This document shows, one piece after another, positions 56,354-64,000 of a stretch of 64,000 nt of DNA. Source of the DNA: Saccharothrix coeruleofusca. GTDB taxonomy: Bacteria > Actinomycetota > Actinomycetes > Mycobacteriales > Pseudonocardiaceae. Where the stretch lies: NCBI RefSeq assembly GCF_014648515.1, contig NZ_BMRG01000008.1, forward strand, positions 163,272 through 227,271, written 5' to 3'. Made by a program: the position numbers and the translations under genes. Every line of letters starts with the position of its first letter. Within the stretch, counting starts at the first letter, position 1. The notes beneath the pieces were generated by a model that made no database searches, was not told where the DNA came from, and was given only the letters and a program-made list of their open reading frames with translations.

Positions 56354-57484
56354 TCACCTGCCCGACACCGCGTGGGGAACGCGCGTGCGGGGTGGCCGGA
56401 CCTGGTTGGCCTCGGCGGACAGGTACGCGGTCAGCCGCTGGGCGCGCGGCGTGAACACCTGCGACAGGTAGGAGATCAGCCCCACTCCGGCATCCAGCCG
56501 TCGTCGGGTCACCGCGGCCAGTGCCCGGTCCAGCACCGCAGGGTCGTGTCCTTGACGGTGCATCACCGCGACCGCGCGTGCGCGGGCTTCCCCATCGTGC
56601 TCGACGTAGTCCCGAATCGGGACGTGCACGGTGTACCCGTCAGGCGGTTCCGGCTCGGCGTCGACCAGCGAGTAGCACGAAACGAGAGGCCGCATCGCGA
56701 AAGGGCCCGGCCCGGCGACGGTGCGGCAGAACTCCTCGACCGCTGCTCCGCTGCTTCCCCGCACCGCGCTCGCCGCCCGCGCCGCGTCCTCGGGGCCACC
56801 GCCGTCGTGGGCGAAGTAGACCTTCACCCGCGGCCGGGACCACTGCCCCAGATCCAGCGCGAAGTACATCAGCCGACCTCCGTCGGCCACCGCGTCGCCG
56901 ACCAGCGGGCGGGCGCGGTGGAAGCCCAACCGGGCCAACCCCTCCTCCACCAGCTCCGGGGCGCGCCCGGTGCCCTGTGCGCCGGGGTCGAGGTAGACCT
57001 TGAACGACGGCTCGCCGTGCGGGGTGAGCACGACCGCGCACCACAACCCGAACGCGCCCTGCGGTCGGTCGGGCAGGAACAGGTCCTCGATCAGCGCGAA
57101 CCGCCGCAGGTCGAAGCCGTAGCGCTCAGCCAGCCCGCGCAGGACCCGTCGACCGACCGCGACGTTCTCGCGCACTCCCGGCGGTATCCCGTTCGGCTCG
57201 GCCAGCAGCCGCAGCTGCGGGGGCAGGCCCGGCTCGAACGAGAGCGAGTACTCGACGGGGGAGTGGTCGTCGGACACCTCCGAGTACCACCATCCCGGCG
57301 CGCGGACCGGTAGCGCGGCGGAAGGCCCGAGCATCGCGTCCCCGAGGTGCTCCAACTCCTCCCTCGGACCCGTCAGCCCCGCCGCCTCGGCCAAGGCGGC
57401 GAACTGCCCGCGGACGAGGGTTCCCAGGGAGCCGGAGTCGGAGTCCGGAGTGGAGCGATGACGGAAATCGATCGCGTCGAACAC
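56354..57484 (-). CDS. DMATS-type indole/tryptophan prenyltransferase
   Basis: Protein of 376 residues, ABBA-barrel aromatic prenyltransferase of the dimethylallyl-tryptophan synthase group. Recognisable strands: WWYSEVSDDHSPVEYSLSFE (conserved substrate Glu near its end), LWCAVVLTPHGEPSFKVYLD, RLMYFALDLGQWSRPRVKVY, FAMRPLVSCYSLVDAEPEPP and DGYTVHVPIRDYVEHDGEAR. The repeated K-V-Y motifs bind the diphosphate of dimethylallyl-PP. It should attach a C5 prenyl unit to the indole ring of tryptophan; ring position cannot be told. The GTG at 57484 begins at the first conserved region. The tryptophanase follows in the same operon. Confidence 0.9.
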   Translation of the reverse strand: MFDAIDFRHRSTPDSDSGSLGTLVRGQFAALAEAAGLTGPREELEHLGDAMLGPSAALPVRAPGWWYSEVSDDHSPVEYSLSFEPGLPPQLRLLAEPNGIPPGVRENVAVGRRVLRGLAERYGFDLRRFALIEDLFLPDRPQGAFGLWCAVVLTPHGEPSFKVYLDPGAQGTGRAPELVEEGLARLGFHRARPLVGDAVADGGRLMYFALDLGQWSRPRVKVYFAHDGGGPEDAARAASAVRGSSGAAVEEFCRTVAGPGPFAMRPLVSCYSLVDAEPEPPDGYTVHVPIRDYVEHDGEARARAVAVMHRQGHDPAVLDRALAAVTRRRLDAGVGLISYLSQVFTPRAQRLTAYLSAEANQVRPPRTRVPHAVSGR

Positions 57485-58103
57485 AGCGGAATCACCTGCC
57501 CCCGAATCATATCGCGACTCCAGGTAACCCACGCATCCCGTGATCACGAAAGCGATTAGGCCCGTACGGGTGACGCATACCCCCCGATAGGGTTGTCGAA
57601 CGCGGCTGTGATTCCTCGACCTCGCACTTGTCAACGTCGTCCTCGCCGGTCCGGCGACGTGGCGGTGCTCACCCAGGGGTCACCCGGTCGTTGCTGCCGT
57701 CGATGCGGTGGTCGGGCGGCCGCTGCTCGACCAGCAGCGGGGTTGCCGCGGCAGAGGTGATGTGCTCGACGTCGGCCACGACGGCTGACAGCGCCACCCC
57801 GCTCGATCCCGGCGACGCCGCCCCGACGCGACGGACCGATCGCCGTCGCGGGCATCCCGATGGGTGGTGGCGGGCTGTTCGCGCTGTGCCTGGCGGCGCG
57901 CAGGCACCGCACCCCGGAGCGGGAATTGGAGGTGCGGCGCGGCGAATTGCCCGGCCGACAGGTCGAGTCGGAGCAGCGGGACCGACCGCGGCACCATGTC
58001 GAAGATGTCGCCGAGGTGAACCGGAGGCACGCGGAGCAGGTCGTGGCCGACGGTCGACCAGCCGACCTCACTGGTCCCCACACGGTCGGAGCGCTCGATC
58101 CGA
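57485..58103. other. Promoter region of the prenyltransferase operon and degraded coding fragments
   Basis: The first 130 bp are AT-richer and probably hold the operon promoter. Beyond that, a minus-strand fragment (57671-57790) reads AVVADVEHITSAAATPLLVE, then QRPPDHRIDGSNDRVTPG and stop, without a recognisable gene upstream. No intact gene is supported. Confidence 0.4.
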
Positions 58104-58437
58104 GGATCTGTCGAACACACACGGCGCTGGCCCGCAGTCGGTGGTGACGTCGAGTAGCGGACCGTGATCTTGAGGACCGCCCCGTCACCACCTCCCGCCA
58201 CGCGGGTCACCTCCTGCTCGCCGAACACGACAACCCGCGCCCGGAGGATGCGACCCTGCTGGAGAAGATCACCGCGGCCTGCCCGGAGATGACCGCACTC
58301 GCCGACCTGAAGAATCGTGGGGCAAATGCACGGGTGCGCCGGATTCGACCTTCTCCGCCACCGCGTCCTCCGGACCTGACAGGTGCTCAGCGTCACCACC
58401 GACTACGGGCCAGAGCCGCTTGTGCTCGGACAGACCC
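58104..58437. mobile_element. Deleted ISL3-type element with inverted ends
   Basis: Left end GGATCTGTCGAACACACACG then GCGCTGGCCCGCAGTCGGTG and GTGACG. The right end, reverse-complemented, is GGGTCTGTCCGAGCACAAGC then GGCTCTGGCCCGTAGTCGGT and GGTGACG. Between them the plus strand (about 58180-58305) reads LLLAEHDNPRPEDATLLEKI, then TAACPEMTALADL, which resembles ISL3-family transposase C-terminal sequence. About 330 bp; not functional. Confidence 0.6.
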
Positions 58438-58723
58438 GATCGGCGACGTCGAGCCCGGCTCGGTGCACGACCCGACCGCCGCCCGCGAACAGGCCGCTTG
58501 GCGGACCGACTCGGCCGAGGACCTGGTCGCGGGCTCAGCGGATTCGCGCGAGGCGATGTCGGCGGATTCGGCTGAGCTGGAGGATGTGGCACTCCGAGGG
58601 ACCTGGATCGTCGCGCCGAACCAGGGGCTCGAATTCAGGGTGTTCCCGGTGACGACGAGCACCGGGGCGCCTGATCAGAGCGGTCGACCTCGCCAGGGGC
58701 ATGACGTCCGGTGTTCGGCCCGT
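58438..58723. other. Gap with a coding-like but unassigned plus-strand frame
   Basis: The plus strand reads GDVEPGSVHDPTAAREQAAW, ELEDVALRGTWIVAPNQGLE and FRVFPVTTSTGAP, but has no supported start and no family I recognise. Possibly a fragment of a lost gene. Confidence 0.3.
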
Positions 58724-59317
58724 TCACCGGGTCCAGTCGATGCCCCACGACTCGATCGTCGGCTTCCACACGGGGACGTCGCCGTGCAACGCGTTCGCGG
58801 TCCCCTCCAGCAACGCCGCGGTCGAAGGCCACGTGCCAGATCCCTCGAAACGGGGATTGGACTCGGGATCGAGCACGCCCACGGCACCGTGGCGGGAGCC
58901 CTCCCGCAGTTCCACCACGAGGTGACACCCGCTGCCGTCCACCGCGATCGGCAGCCAGGCCGGGCTCCAGCCCCAGAAGGCGTCCTCCTCGCCCTCCTCG
59001 ACCTCCGACCAGTCCTCGTCACTCATGTCGTCGACCTCGGCGGCCTGTCGGGCGGCCAGCTCCTCGGTGTTGCGCCGCCAGGTGTCGACCGCCGTGTCCA
59101 GCGGCAGCAGCGTCCAGCGCGACGGCACCAAGGAGCGGGGTGCACCGTCGTGGCGCAGCAGGGACTCCACCAGGTCACGGGGGAACGCGTACCCGACGGC
59201 AACCTCCGCCGCTGCCAGTGCGGGCACCGCCGCCGGTGCGGGGAGCGGGATGTCCGAGGCGTTGCTCCCCAACCACTTCTCGATGCGGTCCCACGAAGCG
59301 GCCACAGGTGCGCTCAT
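58724..59317 (-). CDS. SMI1/KNR4 (SUKH) family immunity protein
   Basis: Protein of 197 residues. SUKH fold signatures: SWDRIEKWLGSNASDIPLPA (N-terminal helix), YAFPRDLVESLLRHDGAPRS, the characteristic W-rich strand WGWSPAWLPIAVDGSGCHLV, VELREGSRHGAVGVLDPES, and the C-terminal LHGDVPVWKPTIESWGIDW. SUKH proteins neutralise polymorphic toxins, often nucleases. It lies 68 bp downstream, same strand, of a NucA/NucB toxin tail, which fits an immunity role. ATG at 59317 was chosen; 59326 is an alternative. No strong ribosome binding site is seen. Confidence 0.88.
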   Translation of the reverse strand: MSAPVAASWDRIEKWLGSNASDIPLPAPAAVPALAAAEVAVGYAFPRDLVESLLRHDGAPRSLVPSRWTLLPLDTAVDTWRRNTEELAARQAAEVDDMSDEDWSEVEEGEEDAFWGWSPAWLPIAVDGSGCHLVVELREGSRHGAVGVLDPESNPRFEGSGTWPSTAALLEGTANALHGDVPVWKPTIESWGIDWTR

Positions 59318-59385
59318 GCCGGCCATCGTCGCACGAAGGTGGTGGGCGGTGACGCCGCCCACCACCGTGTTCAGGCGTTCCGCCC

Positions 59386-59680
59386 TCAGAGGTCCATCTT
59401 CACCACGAACGGATCACCGTCGAGCACGCGGTGCACCTTGTAGAAGTCGGAGTTCATCCAGGTGCCCGACAGCTTGTTGTCATCCCCGTCGATCGGACCT
59501 GCCGAACCGCGCCACGCCCGCGTACCGCTGCTCGTCGACGTGTACGCGCCCTCCCTGGTCGAGGCGAACGGGTACTCGTCGCAGTTGTACTTCGCCGGCT
59601 CGTAGTCCACACCCCGGATGTCCTTGCACACCTTGCCCGCGTAGGCGCGGTTGGACCCGCCAGGCGGTGGTCTGGCTGGT
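59386..59680 (-). pseudogene. NucA/NucB-type nuclease toxin tail, N-terminus missing
   Basis: The C-terminal about 95 residues read GGSNRAYAGKVCKDIRGVDY, EPAKYNCDEYPFASTREGAY, TSTSSGTRAWRGSAGPIDGD and DDNKLSGTWMNSDFYKVHRV, ending FVVKMDL. CDEYPFASTREGA is the signature of the NucA/NucB deoxyribonuclease domain, with its acidic metal residues. Such domains end RHS/YD-repeat toxins. Here no RHS body precedes it; upstream sequence in frame is antisense to the acyl-CoA dehydrogenase gene. It is either a displaced orphan cassette or a silent remnant paired with the SUKH gene. Confidence 0.8.
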
Positions 59681-59854
59681 CGTCGGAGTCGACACGACCG
59701 AACAGGGGCGGGGTTGTGCCGCGTCGGCACGGCTTCGCCCAGCAGCGTCCAGCCCCTCGGGCCTATGAGCGGCAACCTGCCGCGGTGCGCCCCCGCGGGT
59801 AGCAGTCCGGCGGCCGGAACGTGGTCGGGATCGGCGGTGCGCGCGTCTCGTCGT

Positions 59855-61090
59855 TCAGACCATGCCCGAGGCGGCGAGCGGGTCGTAGCCGGGGGTGCGG
59901 AACAGCGACTCCAGCTGCCTGCGGCGCACGCCGACGTTGCTTCCCTCGATGATCGGGTAGGACAGGGCATCGGCCAGGTGGCGGATGATGGGGTGGTTCT
60001 CGTCGTAGGCGGTGACGCCGATGATCTTGATGAGGTCGTTGACGACCTGGACACCGGTTTCGGAACCGAAGATCTTGCTGTGCAGGGCGAGTTCGGGCCC
60101 GCTGGGGTGCATGGACATGACGGCGTCGAGCGCGCGCCAGGCGAGCAGTCGGACGGCTTCGATCTTGCCCTTGGCGTCGGCGAGGACGTCGGACACGGCT
60201 TGGTGGTCGATGATCGGCACCGGTCCGCCGCGGGTCTCGGTGAGCGCGAAGCGGTAGGCGATGTCGAACGCCTGCCGCATGGCGGCGGTGGCGAAGATGC
60301 CGATCGACGCGCCGCTGGGGAAGAACGCGCCACGGGTCAGGGACACGCCCTGGCCTTCCGCTCCGAGCAGGTTGTCGCGCGGGACGCGCACGTCGACGAG
60401 TCGGACGCGGGTGGTGAGGCAGCCCTTGAGGCCGGGGAGGTCGTAGTACTCCTCGACTTCGATGTGGCCTGCCAGGTGTTCGCGTTCGGCGACGACGAGG
60501 GAGACGCCGCCGGGGGTTCGGCAGACGATGGTCATGACGTCCGGGCCGTCGCCGTCCCAGCCGCAGAGGTGGGACGCCCATGCCTTGCGGCCGTTGACGA
60601 CCCACTCGTCACCGTCGGGGATCGCGGTGGTGCGCGTCCCCCGACCGGGGCCCTCGGCGTCGAAGTTCGCGCTGCCTTCGGGCTCGCTGAAGGCCATGGC
60701 CGCCAGCGGTGCGCCGGAGCCTGCCAGGAAGGGGCGCACGAAGCGCTCGACCTGCTCCGGGGTGCCCACCTGGTAGACGGGCGCCAGCGCGATGAGCGGT
60801 CCGGCCATGGAGATGACGAAGTCCGGCATCTCGACCGCCCACTCCTCGATGAAGATGGCGGCGTCGACGCCACTGGCGGCGCTGCCGCCGAACGGCGCCG
60901 GGATGAGCCCCTTGAGGAACCCCGCGGCGACGGCGTCCTCGAACACCGGCCGCACCAGCAGCGCCCGCCTCCTGGGGTCGGGTTCCGCGCGCGTCGCCGA
61001 GGCCAGGCCCCGCAGCCGTTCCCGCGCGAAGGCGCGAGCCGCCGCTTTGAGCTGTTCCTGCTCAGGGGTGAGCAGGAAGGAAACGGTCAT
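59855..61090 (-). CDS. Acyl-CoA-dehydrogenase-like flavoprotein
   Basis: Protein of 411 residues with the three-part ACAD fold. N-terminal helices: LTPEQEQLKAAARAFARERL and FLKGLIPAPFGGSAASGVDA. The middle beta-domain has AAMAFSEPEGSANFDAEGPG (FAD and acyl contacts) and GDEWVVNGRKAWASHLCGWD; the C-terminal helices include GASIGIFATAAMRQAFDIAY and FGSETGVQVVNDLIKIIGVT. The catalytic Glu near DENHPIIRHLADALSYPII is not clearly in its classic place. ACAD-like enzymes in secondary metabolism also act as N- or C-oxidases on non-CoA substrates. It is co-oriented with the FAD monooxygenase (159 bp apart) near the prenyl-indole genes; a shared pathway is inference. Confidence 0.88.
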   Translation of the reverse strand: MTVSFLLTPEQEQLKAAARAFARERLRGLASATRAEPDPRRRALLVRPVFEDAVAAGFLKGLIPAPFGGSAASGVDAAIFIEEWAVEMPDFVISMAGPLIALAPVYQVGTPEQVERFVRPFLAGSGAPLAAMAFSEPEGSANFDAEGPGRGTRTTAIPDGDEWVVNGRKAWASHLCGWDGDGPDVMTIVCRTPGGVSLVVAEREHLAGHIEVEEYYDLPGLKGCLTTRVRLVDVRVPRDNLLGAEGQGVSLTRGAFFPSGASIGIFATAAMRQAFDIAYRFALTETRGGPVPIIDHQAVSDVLADAKGKIEAVRLLAWRALDAVMSMHPSGPELALHSKIFGSETGVQVVNDLIKIIGVTAYDENHPIIRHLADALSYPIIEGSNVGVRRRQLESLFRTPGYDPLAASGMV

Positions 61091-61249
61091 CGGCGCGATC
61101 CCTTACCGGTCGTGTGCGGCCATCGTCAGTCGGACCGTCGCACCGGTGCGAGGTGGTGCGAACCGCCCCGAGAACCCGCAGTGCCCGAAGTCCGGAGGCG
61201 GAACCGGCTCGACGGGAAATGGGCTCCGACTACCCGACCGCACGCGGGG

Positions 61250-62503
61250 CTACCCACGTGGTCCGCCGACGGTCGCGTTGTAACTCGCCCGCTCGTTGAG
61301 CATTTCGGGGTCGAAGCCCGCCGTGCGCTTGTAGCGCGCCGCGATTTCCGCGCGCTCGGCCAGCGGCAGCACCTGCTCGATGTCGGCGAACCCGTGGGGC
61401 GCCCGCTCGTGGGCGAGCTTGATGACCAGCTCCGGCCCCATTTCCCGGTTCGCCAGCTGGGTCGCCGCGGTCGGTGGCCTGCGTTCGGCCTCGTACGCCT
61501 CGCACGCCCGCACCGGGTCGCCAAGCCGGGCGAGGGCGTCGCTGAGCACGCGGGCGTCCAGCACGGCCTGCGAGGCGCCGTTGGAGCCGATCGGGTACAT
61601 GGGGTGCGCCGCGTCGCCCAACAGGGTCACCCGCCCGTGGGTCCACTTGGGCAGGGGATCGCGATCGACCATCGGGTACTCGTACGCCACGTCCGCGTCG
61701 CGGATCGTGGCGGGGACGTCGAGCCAGTCGAATTGCCACTCCGCGAAGTGCGGCAGGAACTCGTCGACGTCGACGAGCCGGTTCCAGTCGCCGCGGGCCG
61801 CGGCGGAGCCGTCGACCGGGCGCTCGGCCACCCAGTTGATCTTCACGTCGCCGTTGTGGTCCGGCTCGGAGATCGGGTAGGCGACGAACTTCTGCTCGTG
61901 GTCGCCTGCCATGATCATCGACCGGCCGCCGCGGAACGGCTTGCCCCTGGTGACGCCGCGCCACAGCACCAGGCCGTTCCACAGCGGCGCGGATTCGGCC
62001 GGGTACAGCCGCGCCCGGACCGCGGAGCGGATGCCGTCGGCGGCGATCAGCAGGTCGGCGGTCAGCCGCTCGGCGCCCAGCTCGACGACCACCTCGTCCG
62101 GGGTGGCGGCGAACCCGGTGAGGCGGCTGCCGGTGCGCACCGCGTCCGGTCCGAGGCGTTCGCGGACCGCGTCGAGCAGCGCCAGCTGGAGCCTGCCCCG
62201 GTGCACCGAGTACTGCGGCCACCGGTAGCCCGCGCCGAGTCCGCGGGGCTCGGACCAGATGAGCTGGCCGTGCCGGTTGAAGTAGGCGAGTTCGCCGGTC
62301 GGGACGCCGAGGCGGGTGACGCGGTCGGCGAGCCCCAGTTCGGTGAGCTCGCGGACGGCGTGCGGCAGCAGGTTGATGCCGACGCCGAGTGGTTGGATCG
62401 TTCTCGCGGCTTCGACGACCAGGACGTCGTCGAAGCCCGCGGCGTGCAGGCTGAGCGCGGTGGTCAGTCCACCGATGCCGCCACCGGCGATGATGATTCG
62501 CAT
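61250..62503 (-). CDS. FAD-dependent monooxygenase, PhzS/salicylate-hydroxylase type
   Basis: Protein of 417 residues, class A flavin monooxygenase. Motifs: GxGxxG in MRIIIAGGGIGGLTTALSLH; DG motif in LTADLLIAADGIRSAVRARL; GD motif in GRVTLLGDAAHPMYPIGSNG. The middle region has YRWPQYSVHRGRLQLALLDA, close to PhzS-like flavin-dependent oxidoreductases that hydroxylate aromatic N-heterocycles. It would use NAD(P)H and O2. A flavin monooxygenase also sits beside the DMATS gene in the Streptomyces coelicolor prenyl-indole pair, so an indole substrate is plausible here. The start ATG has GAGGAGCGCAG upstream. Confidence 0.9.
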   Translation of the reverse strand: MRIIIAGGGIGGLTTALSLHAAGFDDVLVVEAARTIQPLGVGINLLPHAVRELTELGLADRVTRLGVPTGELAYFNRHGQLIWSEPRGLGAGYRWPQYSVHRGRLQLALLDAVRERLGPDAVRTGSRLTGFAATPDEVVVELGAERLTADLLIAADGIRSAVRARLYPAESAPLWNGLVLWRGVTRGKPFRGGRSMIMAGDHEQKFVAYPISEPDHNGDVKINWVAERPVDGSAAARGDWNRLVDVDEFLPHFAEWQFDWLDVPATIRDADVAYEYPMVDRDPLPKWTHGRVTLLGDAAHPMYPIGSNGASQAVLDARVLSDALARLGDPVRACEAYEAERRPPTAATQLANREMGPELVIKLAHERAPHGFADIEQVLPLAERAEIAARYKRTAGFDPEMLNERASYNATVGGPRG

Positions 62504-62589
62504 CTGCGCTCCTCAGCGTCCTAGCGAGTCGGTCCGTGCTGTTGGGCGAGTGCCTCCCGTGTGGTGCGCGCATGTCGTCGTGGCGGCGG

Positions 62590-62785
62590 AGCCGGGGGCG
62601 GAGACGACGAGCTCGCGCGCCGGGATGGGCGTGTCGTGCTGCTCCGCGAGCGGGATTCGCGGCACCCCGCGCAGGGCCACGGTGTTGACCGTGCCGAAGC
62701 CGCCATGCTGGATCACCGCCGAGCAGGTGAGGGCGAGCGTGTGCAGCGGGACGAACAAGACCATCTTAGCGTTGTCGGGCACGGT
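62590..62785 (-). pseudogene. Glycosyltransferase (GT1, macrolide type) C-terminal fragment
   Basis: The minus strand reads NAKMVLFVPLHTLALTCSAV, then IQHGGFGTVNTVALRGVPRI and EQHDTPIPARELV. The VPLH...HGGxGT pattern is the nucleotide-sugar binding site of secondary-metabolite GT1 glycosyltransferases. Neither the N-terminal domain nor a proper end is present. It is a relic, perhaps of a once larger biosynthetic cluster. Confidence 0.75.
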
Positions 62786-63146
62786 GTCGGGGTGCGCGGT
62801 TCGGTTCGGTTGCGGTGGTGACAGCCTCGCCCTCGACGTCCTCGGAGAACCCGAGGGGAGCCCGACGTCGAACCGCTGATGAAAAGGCTCACTGATCACT
62901 GGACCGGAGACAGGGACGGGCGCTTGGTGGACACCCGATCGCCGCCGGCTCCTCGTGAACCGCAATCAGGCGGGTAACGCCGATTCGCGTAGTCGCGACG
63001 CGATCCTCGGTCGAGGATCGACAGGTCGGGAACTTCGAAGTCGTGTGCCCTGGCGTGCGGTTCACGTGCCGCCGGAGCAGTCCCGACGTGGAGTTGTGCG
63101 TAATGCGCCAAGGGGAAATCGCGGGTTGCTCGCGGAGGGGACGACC
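62786..63146. other. Gap without a supported gene
   Basis: About 360 bp between the glycosyltransferase fragment and the last gene. Only Arg/Pro-rich frames are open. A promoter for the last gene may lie near its right end. Confidence 0.4.
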
Positions 63147-64000
63147 GTGGGGCTGTTGAGCGGATTCGGGGGACGGCGCCCCGATTGGTACCGAGGGACC
63201 GAGCAGACACGTGGGTTGCACTTCCAGGGCGCGGTCGAGCTGGTGCGGTTGCTCGACCGGCTGACCCGGCGCCCCCGCTGGCCCAGGCGCGACCTGCCGC
63301 TGCCGATCGTCCACCTGAAGCACCCGGCCGGTGTGGCGAGCCCGGTGGACGCACTCGCCAACCGGCCCGCCACCACGCGCGGCAGCCGCGTCGCGTTCGC
63401 ACGGGTCGACGGTGGGGGGAACGACCCGCGCGGTCTGCGCCCGGTGCTCGACGACGCCGTGGCCCAGCTCGCGGGCAAGGTCCGGGGCGTGTCCCCGCTC
63501 CGATTCCCGCACTACGCGCTGGTGGTCTGGCTGCTGGAGCTGAGGGTTCCGCCCGAGGTCGGGGCCGACGACGAGGAGCGGGCCATCGCCCACGAGTTCC
63601 GCAACCACCTGCGACACCGCATTCGGCTCGGTTCCGGTCCGACCGGCCAGGAGGTCCGGGCAACCGGCTGGGACATCGCTCAGGACTTCCCGTGGTGGAT
63701 CCGGCTGGTGATCGCCCTGACGCCCAGGATCGGCCTCGCGTTGACCGCGATGCTGTGGCGACCGGCGACGTGGGTCGGGCAACAGCCGGTCGCCGGTCGT
63801 TCCGGGCTCGGGCTCTACCGGCTGGCGCGCGCCTTCGTGAAGGAGAAACCGGCCGACGCGCACCCGGACGACGTCCGCCACCTCCTCGTCCAGGCGTTCC
63901 TGGAGGACCTGCGCCGCTCCCACCGCCGGTGGACGCCGTGGGGAACCGGCAGGCGGCGGACCGGGCACCCGTGGCTGCTCGTCGAGGGTGTCGGCGACGC
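63147..64000 (+). CDS. Large unknown protein, N-terminal part (open at right edge)
   Basis: A frame open to the end of the window, 284 codons so far, starting GTG with GGAGGGG 6 bases upstream. It reads VGLLSGFGGRRPDWYRGTEQ, LHFQGAVELVRLLDRLTRRP, LPIVHLKHPAGVASPVDALA, HYALVVWLLELRVPPEVGAD, PWWIRLVIALTPRIGLALTA and HPWLLVEGVGD. One hydrophobic segment, near residue 190 (IRLVIALTPRIGLALTAML), may be a membrane helix. The Arg/Leu-rich N-terminus resembles the leaders of large actinobacterial NTPase or signalling proteins, but I do not recognise the family, and the domain that would identify it lies outside. Confidence 0.7.
   Translation, partial: MGLLSGFGGRRPDWYRGTEQTRGLHFQGAVELVRLLDRLTRRPRWPRRDLPLPIVHLKHPAGVASPVDALANRPATTRGSRVAFARVDGGGNDPRGLRPVLDDAVAQLAGKVRGVSPLRFPHYALVVWLLELRVPPEVGADDEERAIAHEFRNHLRHRIRLGSGPTGQEVRATGWDIAQDFPWWIRLVIALTPRIGLALTAMLWRPATWVGQQPVAGRSGLGLYRLARAFVKEKPADAHPDDVRHLLVQAFLEDLRRSHRRWTPWGTGRRRTGHPWLLVEGVGD

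Noticed and set aside
57680-58399. Minus-strand frame of 239 codons in the IS-derived stretch
   Set aside because: It crosses inverted ends and a transposase scrap in other frames; only a short C-terminal part (57671-57790 in another frame) looks coding-like.

Overview
The window is 64 kb of very GC-rich DNA with many GTG starts, purine-rich ribosome binding sites and families typical of filamentous actinomycetes: large YD-repeat proteins, ricin-lectin CAZymes, a CYP105-type P450 with its small ferredoxin, and HxlR, IclR and TetR regulators. I infer an actinomycete near Saccharothrix, Actinosynnema or Lentzea (Pseudonocardiales). No rRNA or ribosomal protein gene is present to settle the genus.

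Layout. 0-2.8 kb: the start of a proline iminopeptidase, a divergent oxidoreductase/HxlR pair, and a TPR protein. 2.8-8.8 kb: secreted enzymes (GH76 mannanase, M28 aminopeptidase, AA5 copper-radical oxidase) around a small stress-type membrane protein. 9.0-17.7 kb: transposase fossils, then a 2185-residue secreted YD-repeat toxin with a Hint domain, an overlapping immunity gene, and a secreted beta-propeller protein. 18.0-26.4 kb: a plant polysaccharide block (GH27, GH62, GH127, GH43; three carry ricin lectin modules and one CBM6) with LacI-type operator candidates. 26.4-33.7 kb: housekeeping and accessory genes (LigD-type polymerase, Gfo/Idh/MocA oxidoreductase, acetoacetate-decarboxylase-like protein, AA10 LPMO behind a CebR-like operator, an alpha/beta-hydrolase-fold protein lacking its nucleophile, an M20 peptidase, an SLC13-type permease).

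33.7-49.0 kb is an insertion-sequence scrapyard. A truncated TROVE/vWA gene, two copies and one end-fragment of a single-ORF DDE element, a frameshifted IS256-family element and two broken IS630-family elements surround a complete glycerol locus (iclR-glpK on the minus strand, glpF-glpK-glpD on the plus strand, so two glycerol kinases). The tail of a large serine recombinase runs into the 3' end of a tRNA-Leu(GAG) gene, marking an old integration site.

49.2-64.0 kb: a secreted trypsin-like protease with a small relative, then a probable prenyl-indole locus. It contains a DMATS-type prenyltransferase next to a tryptophanase, an acyl-CoA-dehydrogenase-like flavoprotein, a PhzS-like FAD monooxygenase, and a P450-ferredoxin-reductase-TetR block bracketed by a pair of inverted ~85-bp repeats. 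A NucA/NucB toxin tail with a SUKH immunity gene and a glycosyltransferase fragment are scattered among these. The window ends inside an open reading frame of unknown function.

Several genes (1.3, 33.95, 36.22 and 36.48 kb) carry single-base frameshifts, some of them in G/C runs. They may be real decay or residual sequencing errors.
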